DNA from: CAZPMC01 sp964587755
Lineage (GTDB): Bacteria; Bacillota; Clostridia; Acetivibrionales; DTU013
DNA: 30,367 bases
Direction of reading: 5' to 3'
Assembly: GCA_964587755.1 (NCBI GenBank)
Contig: CAZPMC010000027.1
Location: 1 to 30,367, forward strand
The stretch's first letter is position 1, and the number at the start of each line of letters is the position of its first letter. The position numbers and the translations under genes are program-made. This document shows, piece by piece, positions 1 through 7,107 of this stretch. The notes under the pieces were generated by a model. It had not been told where the DNA came from. It ran no database searches and was given only the letters and a program-made list of their open reading frames with translations.

Positions 1-445
1 ATTTACCAAGAGGTAGCCTTATGTGCTTTGTAATCTCTACCTCCATCCTTCTTAACAGCGCATAATCCTTAATAGCTGCCTTTACAACCAAATCATCGGG
101 TTGAATCAATTGATTTTTAGTAGCCAGTTCCAATGCATAAACTTCAATTTGTTTGAGTCTTTCTATCTTTTCGCTGTCATAAATTCTTCTGTATAATTTT
201 ATTTTTTCCAAGCTTTCCTTATCAAGCTTGCCTATCCCGATAGGACCCAAGCCTTTTGCCCATGCCGCAGCACCAGCCTGCGCCGCCATTTCAGCAGCCG
301 ACTGAATCAGTGCTCTTTGGTGTAGAATCATTCCCATATATATCACCGATGCAATGCACAAAATAATGAAAGGAACAATAATCGATGACTCTACTGTTAT
401 GCTCCCTCTTTCACTTTTACTGCTTTCGACAGCAAAATGCTGCAT
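1..445 (-). CDS. TadE-like pilus/secretion protein, partial (C-terminus off the left edge)
   Basis: About 148 codons are open from the ATG at 445 to the window edge. The N-terminus has the shape of a TadE-like/pilin-like protein. A short polar head ending in ERGSITVES is followed by a hydrophobic segment at about residues 21-42 (SIIVPFIILCIASVIYMGM), then an Ala-rich stretch (SAAEMAAQAGAAAWA), then a charged region. The ERGSxTVE motif before one membrane helix is typical of TadE/TadG family proteins of Tad-type pili and related secretion systems. A TAA stop lies in frame two codons upstream of the ATG, so translation cannot begin earlier. The ribosome site is weak. No other tad genes are visible because the gene runs off the window. 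The family call is by motif only. Confidence 0.7.
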   Translation of the reverse strand, partial: MQHFAVESSKSERGSITVESSIIVPFIILCIASVIYMGMILHQRALIQSAAEMAAQAGAAAWAKGLGPIGIGKLDKESLEKIKLYRRIYDSEKIERLKQIEVYALELATKNQLIQPDDLVVKAAIKDYALLRRMEVEITKHIRLPLGK

Positions 446-467
446 AATTTAAACACCATCACTTTAT

Positions 468-493
468 AATAATGTTTATTAATTAACATTATT
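468..493. repeat. AT-rich inverted repeat (9-bp arms, 8-nt loop)
   Basis: AATAATGTT at 468-476 and AACATTATT at 485-493 are perfect inverted copies. They lie between the TadE-like gene and the radical SAM gene, both leftward. The dyad could be a weak terminator for the radical SAM transcript or an operator for the TadE-like gene. The stem is almost purely A-T, so either role is uncertain. Confidence 0.35.
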
Positions 494-550
494 TTACATA
501 TATTAAAATAATACACCATTATTTGGAAATTTGGAAGATGTTTTTACAAA

Positions 551-2347
551 TTATATTTTAACTTTGTAAAACGGGTATCTGCCTGTGACAATATTTTTGG
601 AAATGTAGTTAAAGAGGAAAATAGATTCCTCTGTTTTTTTGAAAGTCATAGGATCAACACAGATTTTTTCAAAATGTAATTTCTTATAAAGCTGCTTTGC
701 AGGTATGGATGCTGCTTCAGGTATCAGCTTTGAAATGACCGGTGTGTCCTTTACAAAGGCATAGCATTTTTCATTGAATTGCTTATCAGCACTTCTTCCT
801 TTTATAAATTCCGGCAAAGAGCCACTGTTGTCAGAAGCTAGGAAATCGAGCTTCATAAGCTCCTCGAATACTTCCATATGCTCGGCCTCCATACACTCGC
901 ATGCAAATCTCCTGAGGATAAAGTACAGGTCCTTTACTGAAATATTTACATTCAAATAACCCTCTTTTGAATAAAAGCTTAAAAAGCTCTCATAAAAGCT
1001 AAAGGGAGATTTAAATGTATTTTTAATTATGTACCTTAAGGAAAAAGTAAATCTTCCGCTATTATAATACCTTTCTAAAATATGGGCTATTCCCTTTAGA
1101 TCAATCAGCTCATCAAAGCTAATATTATTTCCCGAAAGAATCTCATAGGGCGGCAGGTCATAAAAATGATAACTAAAATCTTTAGCATTTTTCCTCATAG
1201 ACGTGCCCTTAAGAAATTTCAAAAAACCCAGCTGAAGATGGTGAGGCTCAACATTGTATAAGTCATCAAAAGATTTAGCGAAAGTGATGTAGCCCTCATA
1301 AGGCAGGCCTGCAATCAAATCTGCGTGTACATGGACATTTCCACTGCTTATCAGCCTTTTCAAGTTAGCAAAAAGCTTCGTGATGTTTGTTCTTCTTGCG
1401 ATGGCATCAAGTGAAGCTTTATTTGTGGTCTGTACACCAGCCTCTACCTGAAACAGTCCTGAAGGGGCATTTTCAAGAGCTATAAGCAGCTCATCGTCAA
1501 ACAAATCAGCCCCCACTTCAAAGTGGAAGTTGCAATCCTTTACATTTAGCTTAATTATGTGGTTAACTATTGCCAATGCCCTTTTTTTATTAAAATTAAA
1601 TGTTCTGTCCACAAATTTAATTTGTTTAACGCCTGCTGACAATAGCTTTTCTAAATCGGAGAATACTCTTTCAAGGGAAAAATATCTTACGCCATCACAA
1701 GCTGATGACAGACAATAACTGCATGAAAAAGGACATCCACGGGTAGTCTCAAAATATGCAATTTTATTCTTAAGTGATGCAAGCATTTCATCAGTATACG
1801 GAGACGGAATATTATCAAGCACATCCACTGTAGCAGGGTCATTTGTGACAATGTTCCCGCTTTTTCTGTATGACAGTCCCTCAATATTGTCAAGTCCCAC
1901 TGTTTCAGCCCGTTTCCCGATTGAATCAATATCTGTTCCTGAGGCAGCAGGTGCCATTGAAGCTTCTAAATACTGTATCAGTTTGGGGAAGGATATTTCC
2001 CCTTCTCCCGACATAACAAAATCTATATAACTATGTTTATCTAATATATCAAATGGGTCATAGGAAACCTCGGGACCACCAAGTATTATTTTGGATTGAG
2101 GCAATATCTTTTTTAAATCTGCCCCAAGCCTCATCACTTGGGTAATATTCCATATATAACAGGAAAAAGCAATAACATCAGGCTTATTAATATATACGGA
2201 GGACAAAATATGATCATAGTTTTCATTTATGGTGTGCTCCAAAACCGATATGCCTTGACATTTATCTCCACAGGCTGCTTTTAAATACCAAGGCGCCAAT
2301 GCGGAATGTATGAATTTTGAATTAAGTGCAACAATAAGCGTTTTCAT
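551..2347 (-). CDS. B12-binding-type radical SAM protein with DUF4080-like C-terminus
   Basis: 598 aa. Residues 1-130 form a cobalamin-binding-like Rossmann domain; the opening MKTLIVALNSKFIHSALAPW is typical of this subgroup, which lacks the classical DxHxxG cobalamin motif. The radical SAM core begins near residue 197 with TTRGCPFSCSYC. C205, C209 and C212 form the CxxxCxxC that should ligate a 4Fe-4S cluster and SAM. Later stretches (HFEVGADLF, VEAGVQTTN, HADLIAGLPYEG) fit the rest of the TIM barrel. The last ~200 residues, ending GRYPFYKVKI, match the DUF4080 style. The substrate is unknown; many relatives are annotated only as B12-binding radical SAM or Fe-S oxidoreductase. The ATG has no Shine-Dalgarno sequence, and a promoter places the transcript start at about the ATG, so the mRNA may be leaderless. 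Confidence 0.88.
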   Translation of the reverse strand: MKTLIVALNSKFIHSALAPWYLKAACGDKCQGISVLEHTINENYDHILSSVYINKPDVIAFSCYIWNITQVMRLGADLKKILPQSKIILGGPEVSYDPFDILDKHSYIDFVMSGEGEISFPKLIQYLEASMAPAASGTDIDSIGKRAETVGLDNIEGLSYRKSGNIVTNDPATVDVLDNIPSPYTDEMLASLKNKIAYFETTRGCPFSCSYCLSSACDGVRYFSLERVFSDLEKLLSAGVKQIKFVDRTFNFNKKRALAIVNHIIKLNVKDCNFHFEVGADLFDDELLIALENAPSGLFQVEAGVQTTNKASLDAIARRTNITKLFANLKRLISSGNVHVHADLIAGLPYEGYITFAKSFDDLYNVEPHHLQLGFLKFLKGTSMRKNAKDFSYHFYDLPPYEILSGNNISFDELIDLKGIAHILERYYNSGRFTFSLRYIIKNTFKSPFSFYESFLSFYSKEGYLNVNISVKDLYFILRRFACECMEAEHMEVFEELMKLDFLASDNSGSLPEFIKGRSADKQFNEKCYAFVKDTPVISKLIPEAASIPAKQLYKKLHFEKICVDPMTFKKTEESIFLFNYISKNIVTGRYPFYKVKI

Positions 2348-2353
2348 ATAATC

Positions 2354-2382
2354 ATATTATCTGACTAACAGTACATTTTCAA
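2354..2382 (-). promoter_or_regulatory. Sigma-A-type promoter of the radical SAM gene, with -35 at the repeat edge
   Basis: On the minus strand TTGAAA (2382-2377) is separated by 17 nt from TAATAT (2359-2354). The predicted start is at about 2347, which is the A of the ATG. The -35 lies at the end of the GTCCCCTTGAAAA repeat unit. Confidence 0.55.
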
Positions 2383-2540
2383 GGGGACTTTTTTCAAGGG
2401 GACGGTTCTTTAAACTTGCTTGTCCTCCTTGCTTTAACCATCCCTCTAGCTACTCTTGCTTCGATTTTGAAGAACCGTCCCCCACTCATGTCCCCCACTC
2501 ATCAATTTGAAGAACCGTCCCCGACTCAGTCCCCGACTCA
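2381..2540. repeat. Cluster of REP-like GGGGACGGTTCTT repeats
   Basis: GGGGACGGTTCTT occurs at 2398-2410. Inverted copies AAGAACCGTCCCC occur at 2470-2482 and 2510-2522, so the cluster has both inverted and ~40-bp tandem symmetry. Shorter units (GTCCCC followed by CACTCA or GACTCA) repeat at about 2478, 2490, 2518 and 2529, and AAGGGGAC occurs at 2381. The sequence GACGGTTCTTTAAACT recurs 24.8 kb away at about 27225. Repeats of this style are common between genes in Firmicutes and resemble REP-type elements. No transposase is present here. Confidence 0.8.
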
Positions 2541-3712
2541 CCCGCGAAAATCCCCTCCCGAAACATCTTTGTCCATTGCTTAAATACATAAATAAGATAA
2601 TCGGAATATCTTTTTTTACGTATATTACATGATGTTGTCAGCATGCTTTGTGCTACAACCTCTCCTTTTAAAACATATTCTACAAAGCCAATATCCAGGC
2701 CTCCATAGACAGGTGCCTTCAGCATATCCGGTATACTCTCTCTCACCTCAAGGATCTCCTCCTCCGCATCAGTTAGCGGTATCTTTATTGTCTGGGTGGT
2801 TTTTAGCTCCATACTGCCCTTAATTCCTCTGTAAACCGGAACCTTTGTATAAATGTCCCCCGCATTTAATAAATTGACCATCCTATAGTTTTTATAGGCA
2901 TATTCAAGTAATGCCCTGGAGGCATTTGCTCTTGCAGTTCTTGTAGGAGAACCCAATACCACTGATATTAAGCGCATGTCATTTCTTAACGCCGTAGTGA
3001 CAAGACATCTTCCTGCTTTACTTGTGTACCCAGTTTTCACCCCGTCTACACCCGGACAGGATGACAGAAGCTCATTTGTATTATTGAGTCCATGCTCCGG
3101 GATATAATAGCTTGTAGTAGATACAATTTGTGAAAAAACCGGATTTTTTATTGCATACCTTGTTATTATTGCCAGGTCATACGCTGTCGAGTACTGATTA
3201 TAAGCATCAAGTCCATGGGGCGTAACAAAATACGAATCGGCTGCCCCAATGGACAGAGCCTTTTCATTCATCATTTTAGCAAACCCCTCTACACTGCCTC
3301 CTATATGCTCTGCTACTGCTATAGCCGCATCATTACCTGATGCAAGCATCATCCCATACAAAAGCTCTCTTAATGAAAATATCTGCCCCTCTCTTAGACC
3401 TAAAACCGAACCGCCGATGCTGGCAGCTCTCTTGCTTATTGTCACTTCATCGTCCAGATTTCCGTTTTCCAATGCAACCAATGCTGTCATTATCTTTGTA
3501 GTGCTTGCAATTGCCCGCTTTTCGGTGGCATTCTTAGAATATATAACACGGCCGCTGGAGGCCTCCATCACAACGGCTGCCCTTGCATTTATAACAGGCG
3601 GTTTAGCTTCATTACTGCCACCCGAAAATACAGGCTTTTGCAGTGATATGCTTATGAATGCCAATATTAAAATACAATATGTTGTCTTCTTTAATAAATT
3701 CAGATTAATCAT
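2486..3712 (-). CDS. dacF: D-alanyl-D-alanine carboxypeptidase (PBP5/DacF family)
   Basis: 408 aa serine-type peptidase S11 that trims the terminal D-Ala from peptidoglycan stem peptides outside the membrane. A signal peptide covers about residues 1-30. The three active-site motifs are present: S70-T-T-K73, S125-G-N127 and K226-T-G228. A PBP5_C-like domain follows (about 290-365), then a probable amphipathic membrane-anchor helix (LIYVFKQWTKMF, about 375-386). The last 18 residues, from about Gly391, are encoded by the upstream-facing edge of the repeat cluster and look acquired. GGAG abuts the ATG with no spacer, so initiation may be inefficient; no better start is visible. A CATATTA -10 with an ACATA -35 suggests forespore expression, as for B. 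subtilis dacF, which is known to depend on sigma-F. The exact paralogue symbol is inferred. Confidence 0.9.
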   Translation of the reverse strand: MINLNLLKKTTYCILILAFISISLQKPVFSGGSNEAKPPVINARAAVVMEASSGRVIYSKNATEKRAIASTTKIMTALVALENGNLDDEVTISKRAASIGGSVLGLREGQIFSLRELLYGMMLASGNDAAIAVAEHIGGSVEGFAKMMNEKALSIGAADSYFVTPHGLDAYNQYSTAYDLAIITRYAIKNPVFSQIVSTTSYYIPEHGLNNTNELLSSCPGVDGVKTGYTSKAGRCLVTTALRNDMRLISVVLGSPTRTARANASRALLEYAYKNYRMVNLLNAGDIYTKVPVYRGIKGSMELKTTQTIKIPLTDAEEEILEVRESIPDMLKAPVYGGLDIGFVEYVLKGEVVAQSMLTTSCNIRKKRYSDYLIYVFKQWTKMFREGIFAGESGTESGTVLQIDEWGT

Positions 3713-3739
3713 CTCCGGGATTCTTCGTCTATGTAAGAA

Positions 3740-3769
3740 TAATATGTAGTATAAATCAAAAAATATGTA
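3740..3769 (-). promoter_or_regulatory. Possible sigma-F/sigma-G promoter of dacF
   Basis: On the minus strand TACATA (3769-3764) is followed after 17 nt by CATATTA (3746-3740). The -10 fits the forespore CATNNTA consensus and the -35 fits four of five positions of GNATA. The predicted start is about 20 nt before the ATG. This is a consensus match only. Confidence 0.35.
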
Positions 3770-3854
3770 TACCGCTTCTTATTTTCCTAAGCCATATCTT
3801 ACAAGTCATAAATGACAGTATTATTGACACAATATTTATTAAGGAGGTGATTAT

Positions 3855-4040
3855 ATGGCAAACAGCAAGAGCAAAACTGCATTTGATAAAATGAAATATG
3901 AAATAGCTAGCCAAGTCGGAGTAAATCTGAAGCAGGGTTATAATGGAGATATTTCTTCAAGAGATGCAGGCAAAATCGGTGGCAACATAACAAAGAAGGT
4001 ATTCGAATCCTTTACCGGTAATAACTACAACCAGCAGTAA
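3855..4040 (+). CDS. Small acid-soluble spore protein, alpha/beta type
   Basis: 61 aa. Alpha/beta SASPs coat forespore DNA, push it towards an A-like form and protect it from UV and heat. On germination the GPR protease cuts them and they supply amino acids. Both family signatures are visible: the GPR-site region KYEIASQVGV at about residues 15-24, and the second helix SRDAGKIGGNITKKVF at about 35-50. The length is typical. A strong AGGAGGTGA ribosome site lies 4-10 nt before the ATG. The gene stands alone and ends at a shared hairpin facing the two coat genes. Expression in the forespore under sigma-G is expected for the family, but I could not find a convincing sigma-G promoter. Confidence 0.95.
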   Translation: MANSKSKTAFDKMKYEIASQVGVNLKQGYNGDISSRDAGKIGGNITKKVFESFTGNNYNQQ

Positions 4041-4061
4041 TTATCTAGCAACTTCAAATAA

Positions 4062-4103
4062 AAATCAAAACAGCAGGTGGTTGTTCCCCTGCTGTTTTGA
4101 TTT
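4062..4103. terminator. Bidirectional terminator between SASP and coat genes
   Basis: A perfect 16-bp stem pairs 4062-4077 with 4088-4103 around a 10-nt loop. A-rich sequence on the left and T-rich sequence on the right of the GC core let it act in both directions. It lies between two convergent transcripts, the SASP ending at 4040 and the coat gene ending at 4111. Confidence 0.85.
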
Positions 4104-4110
4104 GCATCTG

Positions 4111-4386
4111 TTACATATTTCCCTGAGCTGTCTGAATTTTGCCTACTTCCTGCTTGGCTGTGTTTATTTCCTGTGGTGTTGCATTCTGTGGTGTATACCA
4201 GCCTTTTTGAGACATCAAATCAAATATGTTTTTCTGGTGCTGAAAGGTCCTGTTTAAAATGCACGTTACATCATCTCTCAAAGCCTGGTTTGAACTCTCA
4301 AGAACTAAATTCGTAAGTGAAGAAGCGCAAAGCTTATGTTCATTGAGAAGTGTCTGAGTTATTTCCTTATCTCCGAAGCTTGTCAT
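4111..4386 (-). CDS. Spore coat protein, CotF family
   Basis: 91 aa. Like other Coat_F proteins it is short and helical, with a ferritin-like pattern: an N-terminal KEITQTLLNEHKLCASSLTN segment, then TFQHQKNIFDLMSQKGWY, then a Gln-rich tail. The LMSQKGWY(T/N)P motif is characteristic of the family. It is expected to be deposited in the spore coat by the mother cell. A GAGGAGGG ribosome site precedes the ATG. It lies 15 nt downstream of a second small helical gene on the same strand, so the two are probably co-transcribed and end at the hairpin shared with the SASP gene. Confidence 0.85.
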   Translation of the reverse strand: MTSFGDKEITQTLLNEHKLCASSLTNLVLESSNQALRDDVTCILNRTFQHQKNIFDLMSQKGWYTPQNATPQEINTAKQEVGKIQTAQGNM

Positions 4387-4401
4387 CTTTTTCCCTCCTC
4401 A

Positions 4402-4596
4402 TTAAACTGTTGTTGAATTTACATGTTTAATTAGTGTTTTTAGATCTTCCTGATGTTCTCTCACCATGCTTTGGCATAGGCCCTTAACCTGAGCATCAGT
4501 AGCCGCATCGGCACATGACTGAATGAACTTAATCGAATTTTCAGCTATTTTGATGTTGTCCTGAACAAGCATTAATTCTTTTGATGTTAAAGCCAT
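4402..4596 (-). CDS. Small helical protein, probable spore-coat partner
   Basis: 64 aa, predicted to be mostly alpha-helical (VQDNIKIAENSIKFIQSCAD, then MVREHQEDLKTLIKH). I recognise no certain family, but the size, helical periodicity and the E-x-x-x-x-L-x-x-L-I-K-H ending resemble truncated Coat_F-type proteins. It is directly upstream of a CotF-family gene with a 15-nt gap. A strong AAGGAGG site precedes the ATG. A role in the spore coat is inferred from context. It could instead be an unrelated small ferritin-like protein. Confidence 0.75.
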   Translation of the reverse strand: MALTSKELMLVQDNIKIAENSIKFIQSCADAATDAQVKGLCQSMVREHQEDLKTLIKHVNSTTV

Positions 4597-4737
4597 AATA
4601 CCCCTCCTTTTTTAGATTTCAAAATTAGCTTGCACATTTGAAAATATATTATTCTTACATTTTTTAACCTGTCTCAAACTGCATAAGCTTACGCAATATT
4701 GTGAACAATAAAAATGTTTTAGAAAGGTGGAATACAG

Positions 4738-5430
4738 ATGTTAATTGTGTTTGTAAGAGCATTGGTGCTTTACATAATTGTCGTCATATGCATGAGAATT
4801 ATGGGAAAAAGGCAAATTGGACAGCTCCAGCCCTTTGAGCTTGCAATTGCAATAATGATATCGGATCTGGCTGCCGTACCTATGCAAAACACAGGCATAC
4901 CATTGGTTAACGGTATTATTCCAATCTTGACATTGCTTTTGGTGCAGCTTATCATGTCCCTCATTTCCTTAAAAAGTATCCGTGCAAGGGCGATTATCTG
5001 CGGAAAACCCAGCATATTAATCGAGAGAGGCCGAATTATTGAAGAAACCTTAAGGAAAGAGCTTTATACTCTTAATGACCTTTTGGAACAGCTTAGGATT
5101 AAGGATATGCCAAACATAGCAGATGTAGAGTTTGCAATACTTGAAACAAATGGTCAGCTTAGTGTTATTCCAAAATCACGTAAAAGACCTGTAACCCCTG
5201 AAGATTTAGATATAAAAACTGGTTATGAAGGAATGACTATAGATATTATTATTGACGGGCATATTTTGTCTTCAAACCTTAAGCTGGCACAAAAAGATGA
5301 AAAATGGCTTATGGGAGAGTTAAAAAGACTCCATTACGACAGCCCTAAGGAAATACTCTATGCAAACATTGACTCTTTCGGTAAATTTTATTGCCAACCC
5401 TATATGAGAGGAGGCATCAACAAAAAGTGA
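4738..5430 (+). CDS. DUF421/YetF-family membrane protein
   Basis: 230 aa. The N-terminus has three hydrophobic segments at about residues 3-20, 34-52 and 58-77, with the family motif GKRQIGQLQPFELAIAIMIS between the first two. Residues 78-145 form the soluble YetF domain (GKPSILIERGRI, then ELYTLNDLLEQLR). The C-terminal end YANIDSFGKFYCQPY is also typical. B. subtilis paralogues include YetF and YkjA; their biochemical role is not established, although some members are linked to spores. A good AAAGGTGG ribosome site lies 7 nt before the ATG. The stop codon overlaps the start of the next gene, a DUF4363 protein and a frequent partner of this family. Expression together with the neighbouring spore genes is possible but not shown. 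Confidence 0.9.
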   Translation: MLIVFVRALVLYIIVVICMRIMGKRQIGQLQPFELAIAIMISDLAAVPMQNTGIPLVNGIIPILTLLLVQLIMSLISLKSIRARAIICGKPSILIERGRIIEETLRKELYTLNDLLEQLRIKDMPNIADVEFAILETNGQLSVIPKSRKRPVTPEDLDIKTGYEGMTIDIIIDGHILSSNLKLAQKDEKWLMGELKRLHYDSPKEILYANIDSFGKFYCQPYMRGGINKK

Positions 5431-5825
5431 AAATGAAATATACTATTAAAAACATTGCTCTAATCGCAGTGATTATAATATTTATTTTAGTATCGGCTAC
5501 TCTCTCACAGCTGCTTTTGACCAAGGACAGCCGGAAGCTGGAAATAACAATTGACAGAGTATTGAAGAGTACAGAGGATGAAGACTGGATAAAAGCAAAA
5601 AAAGAAATTGAGAATTTAAACGAAGAATGGCACTCTGTAATGAGATTATGGTCTGCATTAATTGATCACAATGAAATTGACAATATTGACGTCACCTTAT
5701 TAAGACTTAAGTCACTGATTCATTCAAAGGATAAGTCAACAGCACTTTCAGAGGCAACAGCACTTAAAAAATATATAGTCCATATCCCTGAAAAGGAAAA
5801 GCTCAACATATCAAACCTGTTTTAG
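5427..5825 (+). CDS. DUF4363-family single-pass membrane protein
   Basis: 132 aa. An N-terminal transmembrane helix (about residues 8-28, IALIAVIIIFILVSATLSQLL) is followed by a helical, charged extracytoplasmic domain with two hairpin-like repeats (DEDWIKAKKEIENLNEEWHS, then KSTALSEATALKKYI). This is the DUF4363 pattern, often found next to DUF421 genes; the function is unknown. I chose GTG at 5427 because AGGAGG at 5409-5414 lies 12 nt upstream and the GTGA overlaps the TGA of the DUF421 gene by 4 nt, which suggests translational coupling. ATG at 5433 is the alternative. The stop overlaps by 4 nt the 3' end of the convergent methyltransferase gene. Confidence 0.82.
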   Translation: MKMKYTIKNIALIAVIIIFILVSATLSQLLLTKDSRKLEITIDRVLKSTEDEDWIKAKKEIENLNEEWHSVMRLWSALIDHNEIDNIDVTLLRLKSLIHSKDKSTALSEATALKKYIVHIPEKEKLNISNLF

Positions 5826-6658
5826 GCGCCGTTATCTGTTATAAAGCCGCGCCCCAATCCTTTATAGAGCCTCTGACGCATTGCCTCGAAAATAATAACA
5901 CCGGCAGCTATTGATGCATTCAGTGATTCCGCCCTGCCTTGCATCGGGATACGTATTAAAACATCAGCCTTCTTTCGTGATTCTTCACTGATGCCATGAG
6001 CCTCACTTCCGATAATAAGGGCCACATTCTTTGATAAGTCGGTTTCATATATGCTTACAGAGCCTTCAAGATGAGAGGCGCAAAGCAAAAATCCCTGTTC
6101 CTTGGCAGTATTTAAAGCATAAGTTATGCTCTGAGTGAAATAGACAGGCACATGAAACAAAGACCCCATAGTGGAGCGCAACACCTTTGGGTTGTATACA
6201 TCAACACAGCCTTCTGGTACAATAACGCCTGCACATCCGGCAGCATCAGCTGTTCTAATAATTGTCCCCAAATTTCCCGGGTCCTTGATGGAATCAAGTA
6301 TTACCAATAGACCTTCAGGCAGTCTGGCACCTTTAAGCTGATTTCTAATCAATTTTATCACGGCAAGAACACCTTGAGGAGTTTTGGTATCGGAAATGGA
6401 ATTATACAGCTTATCAGGGACAACATAACACTGTGCCGGGAAATTAGAAATAGAGGATAAAAGCAAATCGTTTTCTTTATCCGATGAGAAGGTTTCCGAC
6501 ACAACAAAATACCTTATGTCTATTTGTTCCTTAAGGGCCTCGGATACAAACCTGATTCCTTCAATAAAATAGAGGCCTTTTTCTTCTCTTTCACTTTTAT
6601 TTTTAAGCGCTCTAACCTCTTTGATTATTTGGTTTTTACTGCTCGTCAGTCTAATCAT
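5822..6658 (-). CDS. TrmH/SpoU-family RNA 2'-O-methyltransferase
   Basis: 278 aa. An N-terminal substrate-binding domain (about 1-110, with FIEGIRFVSEAL) is followed by a C-terminal SPOUT knot. The three SpoU motifs are visible: NPKVLRSTMGSLFHVPV with the catalytic-type Arg, LIIGSEAHGIS, and IPMQGRAESLNASIAAGVIIFE. The protein should methylate a ribose 2'-OH in rRNA or tRNA using SAM; clostridial copies are usually called RlmB- or YsgA-like, and the target nucleotide cannot be told from sequence. AAGGAG lies 5 nt before the ATG. It sits 80 nt downstream of rplT across a hairpin, so partial readthrough from the infC operon is plausible. Confidence 0.9.
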   Translation of the reverse strand: MIRLTSSKNQIIKEVRALKNKSEREEKGLYFIEGIRFVSEALKEQIDIRYFVVSETFSSDKENDLLLSSISNFPAQCYVVPDKLYNSISDTKTPQGVLAVIKLIRNQLKGARLPEGLLVILDSIKDPGNLGTIIRTADAAGCAGVIVPEGCVDVYNPKVLRSTMGSLFHVPVYFTQSITYALNTAKEQGFLLCASHLEGSVSIYETDLSKNVALIIGSEAHGISEESRKKADVLIRIPMQGRAESLNASIAAGVIIFEAMRQRLYKGLGRGFITDNGA

Positions 6659-6690
6659 GCCTGCTCCTTAAACTCAAGCTTATACAACAA

Positions 6691-6712
6691 TAGAGGGCTT
6701 TTAAGCCCCCTA
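6691..6712 (-). terminator. Hairpin after rplT
   Basis: A near-perfect palindrome (TAGAGGGCTT / AAGCCCCCTA) lies 28 nt after the rplT stop and ahead of the methyltransferase gene. The following sequence is only moderately T-rich, so this may be a leaky terminator or a processing hairpin. Confidence 0.55.
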
Positions 6713-6739
6713 CTGGAAACAACATGCTATAAAGCTTGT

Positions 6740-7090
6740 TTATGCATTTTTAACGCTGTTGACCAACTGAGCAAAGCCCTCAGCATCGTTAACAGCCATA
6801 TCTGCAAGAACTTTTCTATTGAGCTTTATATCAGCTTTTTTCAAACCGTTCATAAACTTGCTGTAGCTCATTCCGTTTAATCTTGCGGCAGCATTTATTC
6901 TGGAAATCCATAGCTGTCTGAAATTTCTCTTCTTGGTTCTTCTGTCCCTGTATGCATAAATAAGGGACTTCATAACAGCTTGATTTGCTATTCTAAATGC
7001 TTTGCTTTTTCTTCCGAAATAACCCTTAGCAAGCTTAAGCACCTTTTTGTGTCTTGCACGTGTTCTTAATGCACCTTTGACTCTTGACAT
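6740..7090 (-). CDS. rplT: 50S ribosomal protein L20
   Basis: 116 aa, the usual length. It opens MSRVKGALRTRARHKKVLK and contains the conserved RNFRQLWISRINAAAR and the C-terminal LADMAV region. It binds 23S rRNA early in 50S assembly. In Bacillus it also represses its own operon through a leader RNA, and a candidate leader exists here upstream of infC. A strong AGGAGG site precedes the ATG, and it follows rpmI after 17 nt in the conserved infC-rpmI-rplT order. Confidence 0.98.
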   Translation of the reverse strand: MSRVKGALRTRARHKKVLKLAKGYFGRKSKAFRIANQAVMKSLIYAYRDRRTKKRNFRQLWISRINAAARLNGMSYSKFMNGLKKADIKLNRKVLADMAVNDAEGFAQLVNSVKNA

Positions 7091-7107
7091 TGTAACCTTC
7101 CTCCTTC

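Noticed and set aside
2470..2540. CRISPR-like array
   Set aside because: The repeats are too short, overlapping and inverted, without regular spacers or cas genes.
3249..3749. 166-codon rightward frame opposite dacF
   Set aside because: An antisense shadow of a clearly coding gene; no family features.
5391..5426. TTG start of the DUF4363 gene
   Set aside because: It lies upstream of the AGGAGG site and adds 12 polar residues foreign to the family; GTG at 5427 fits better.
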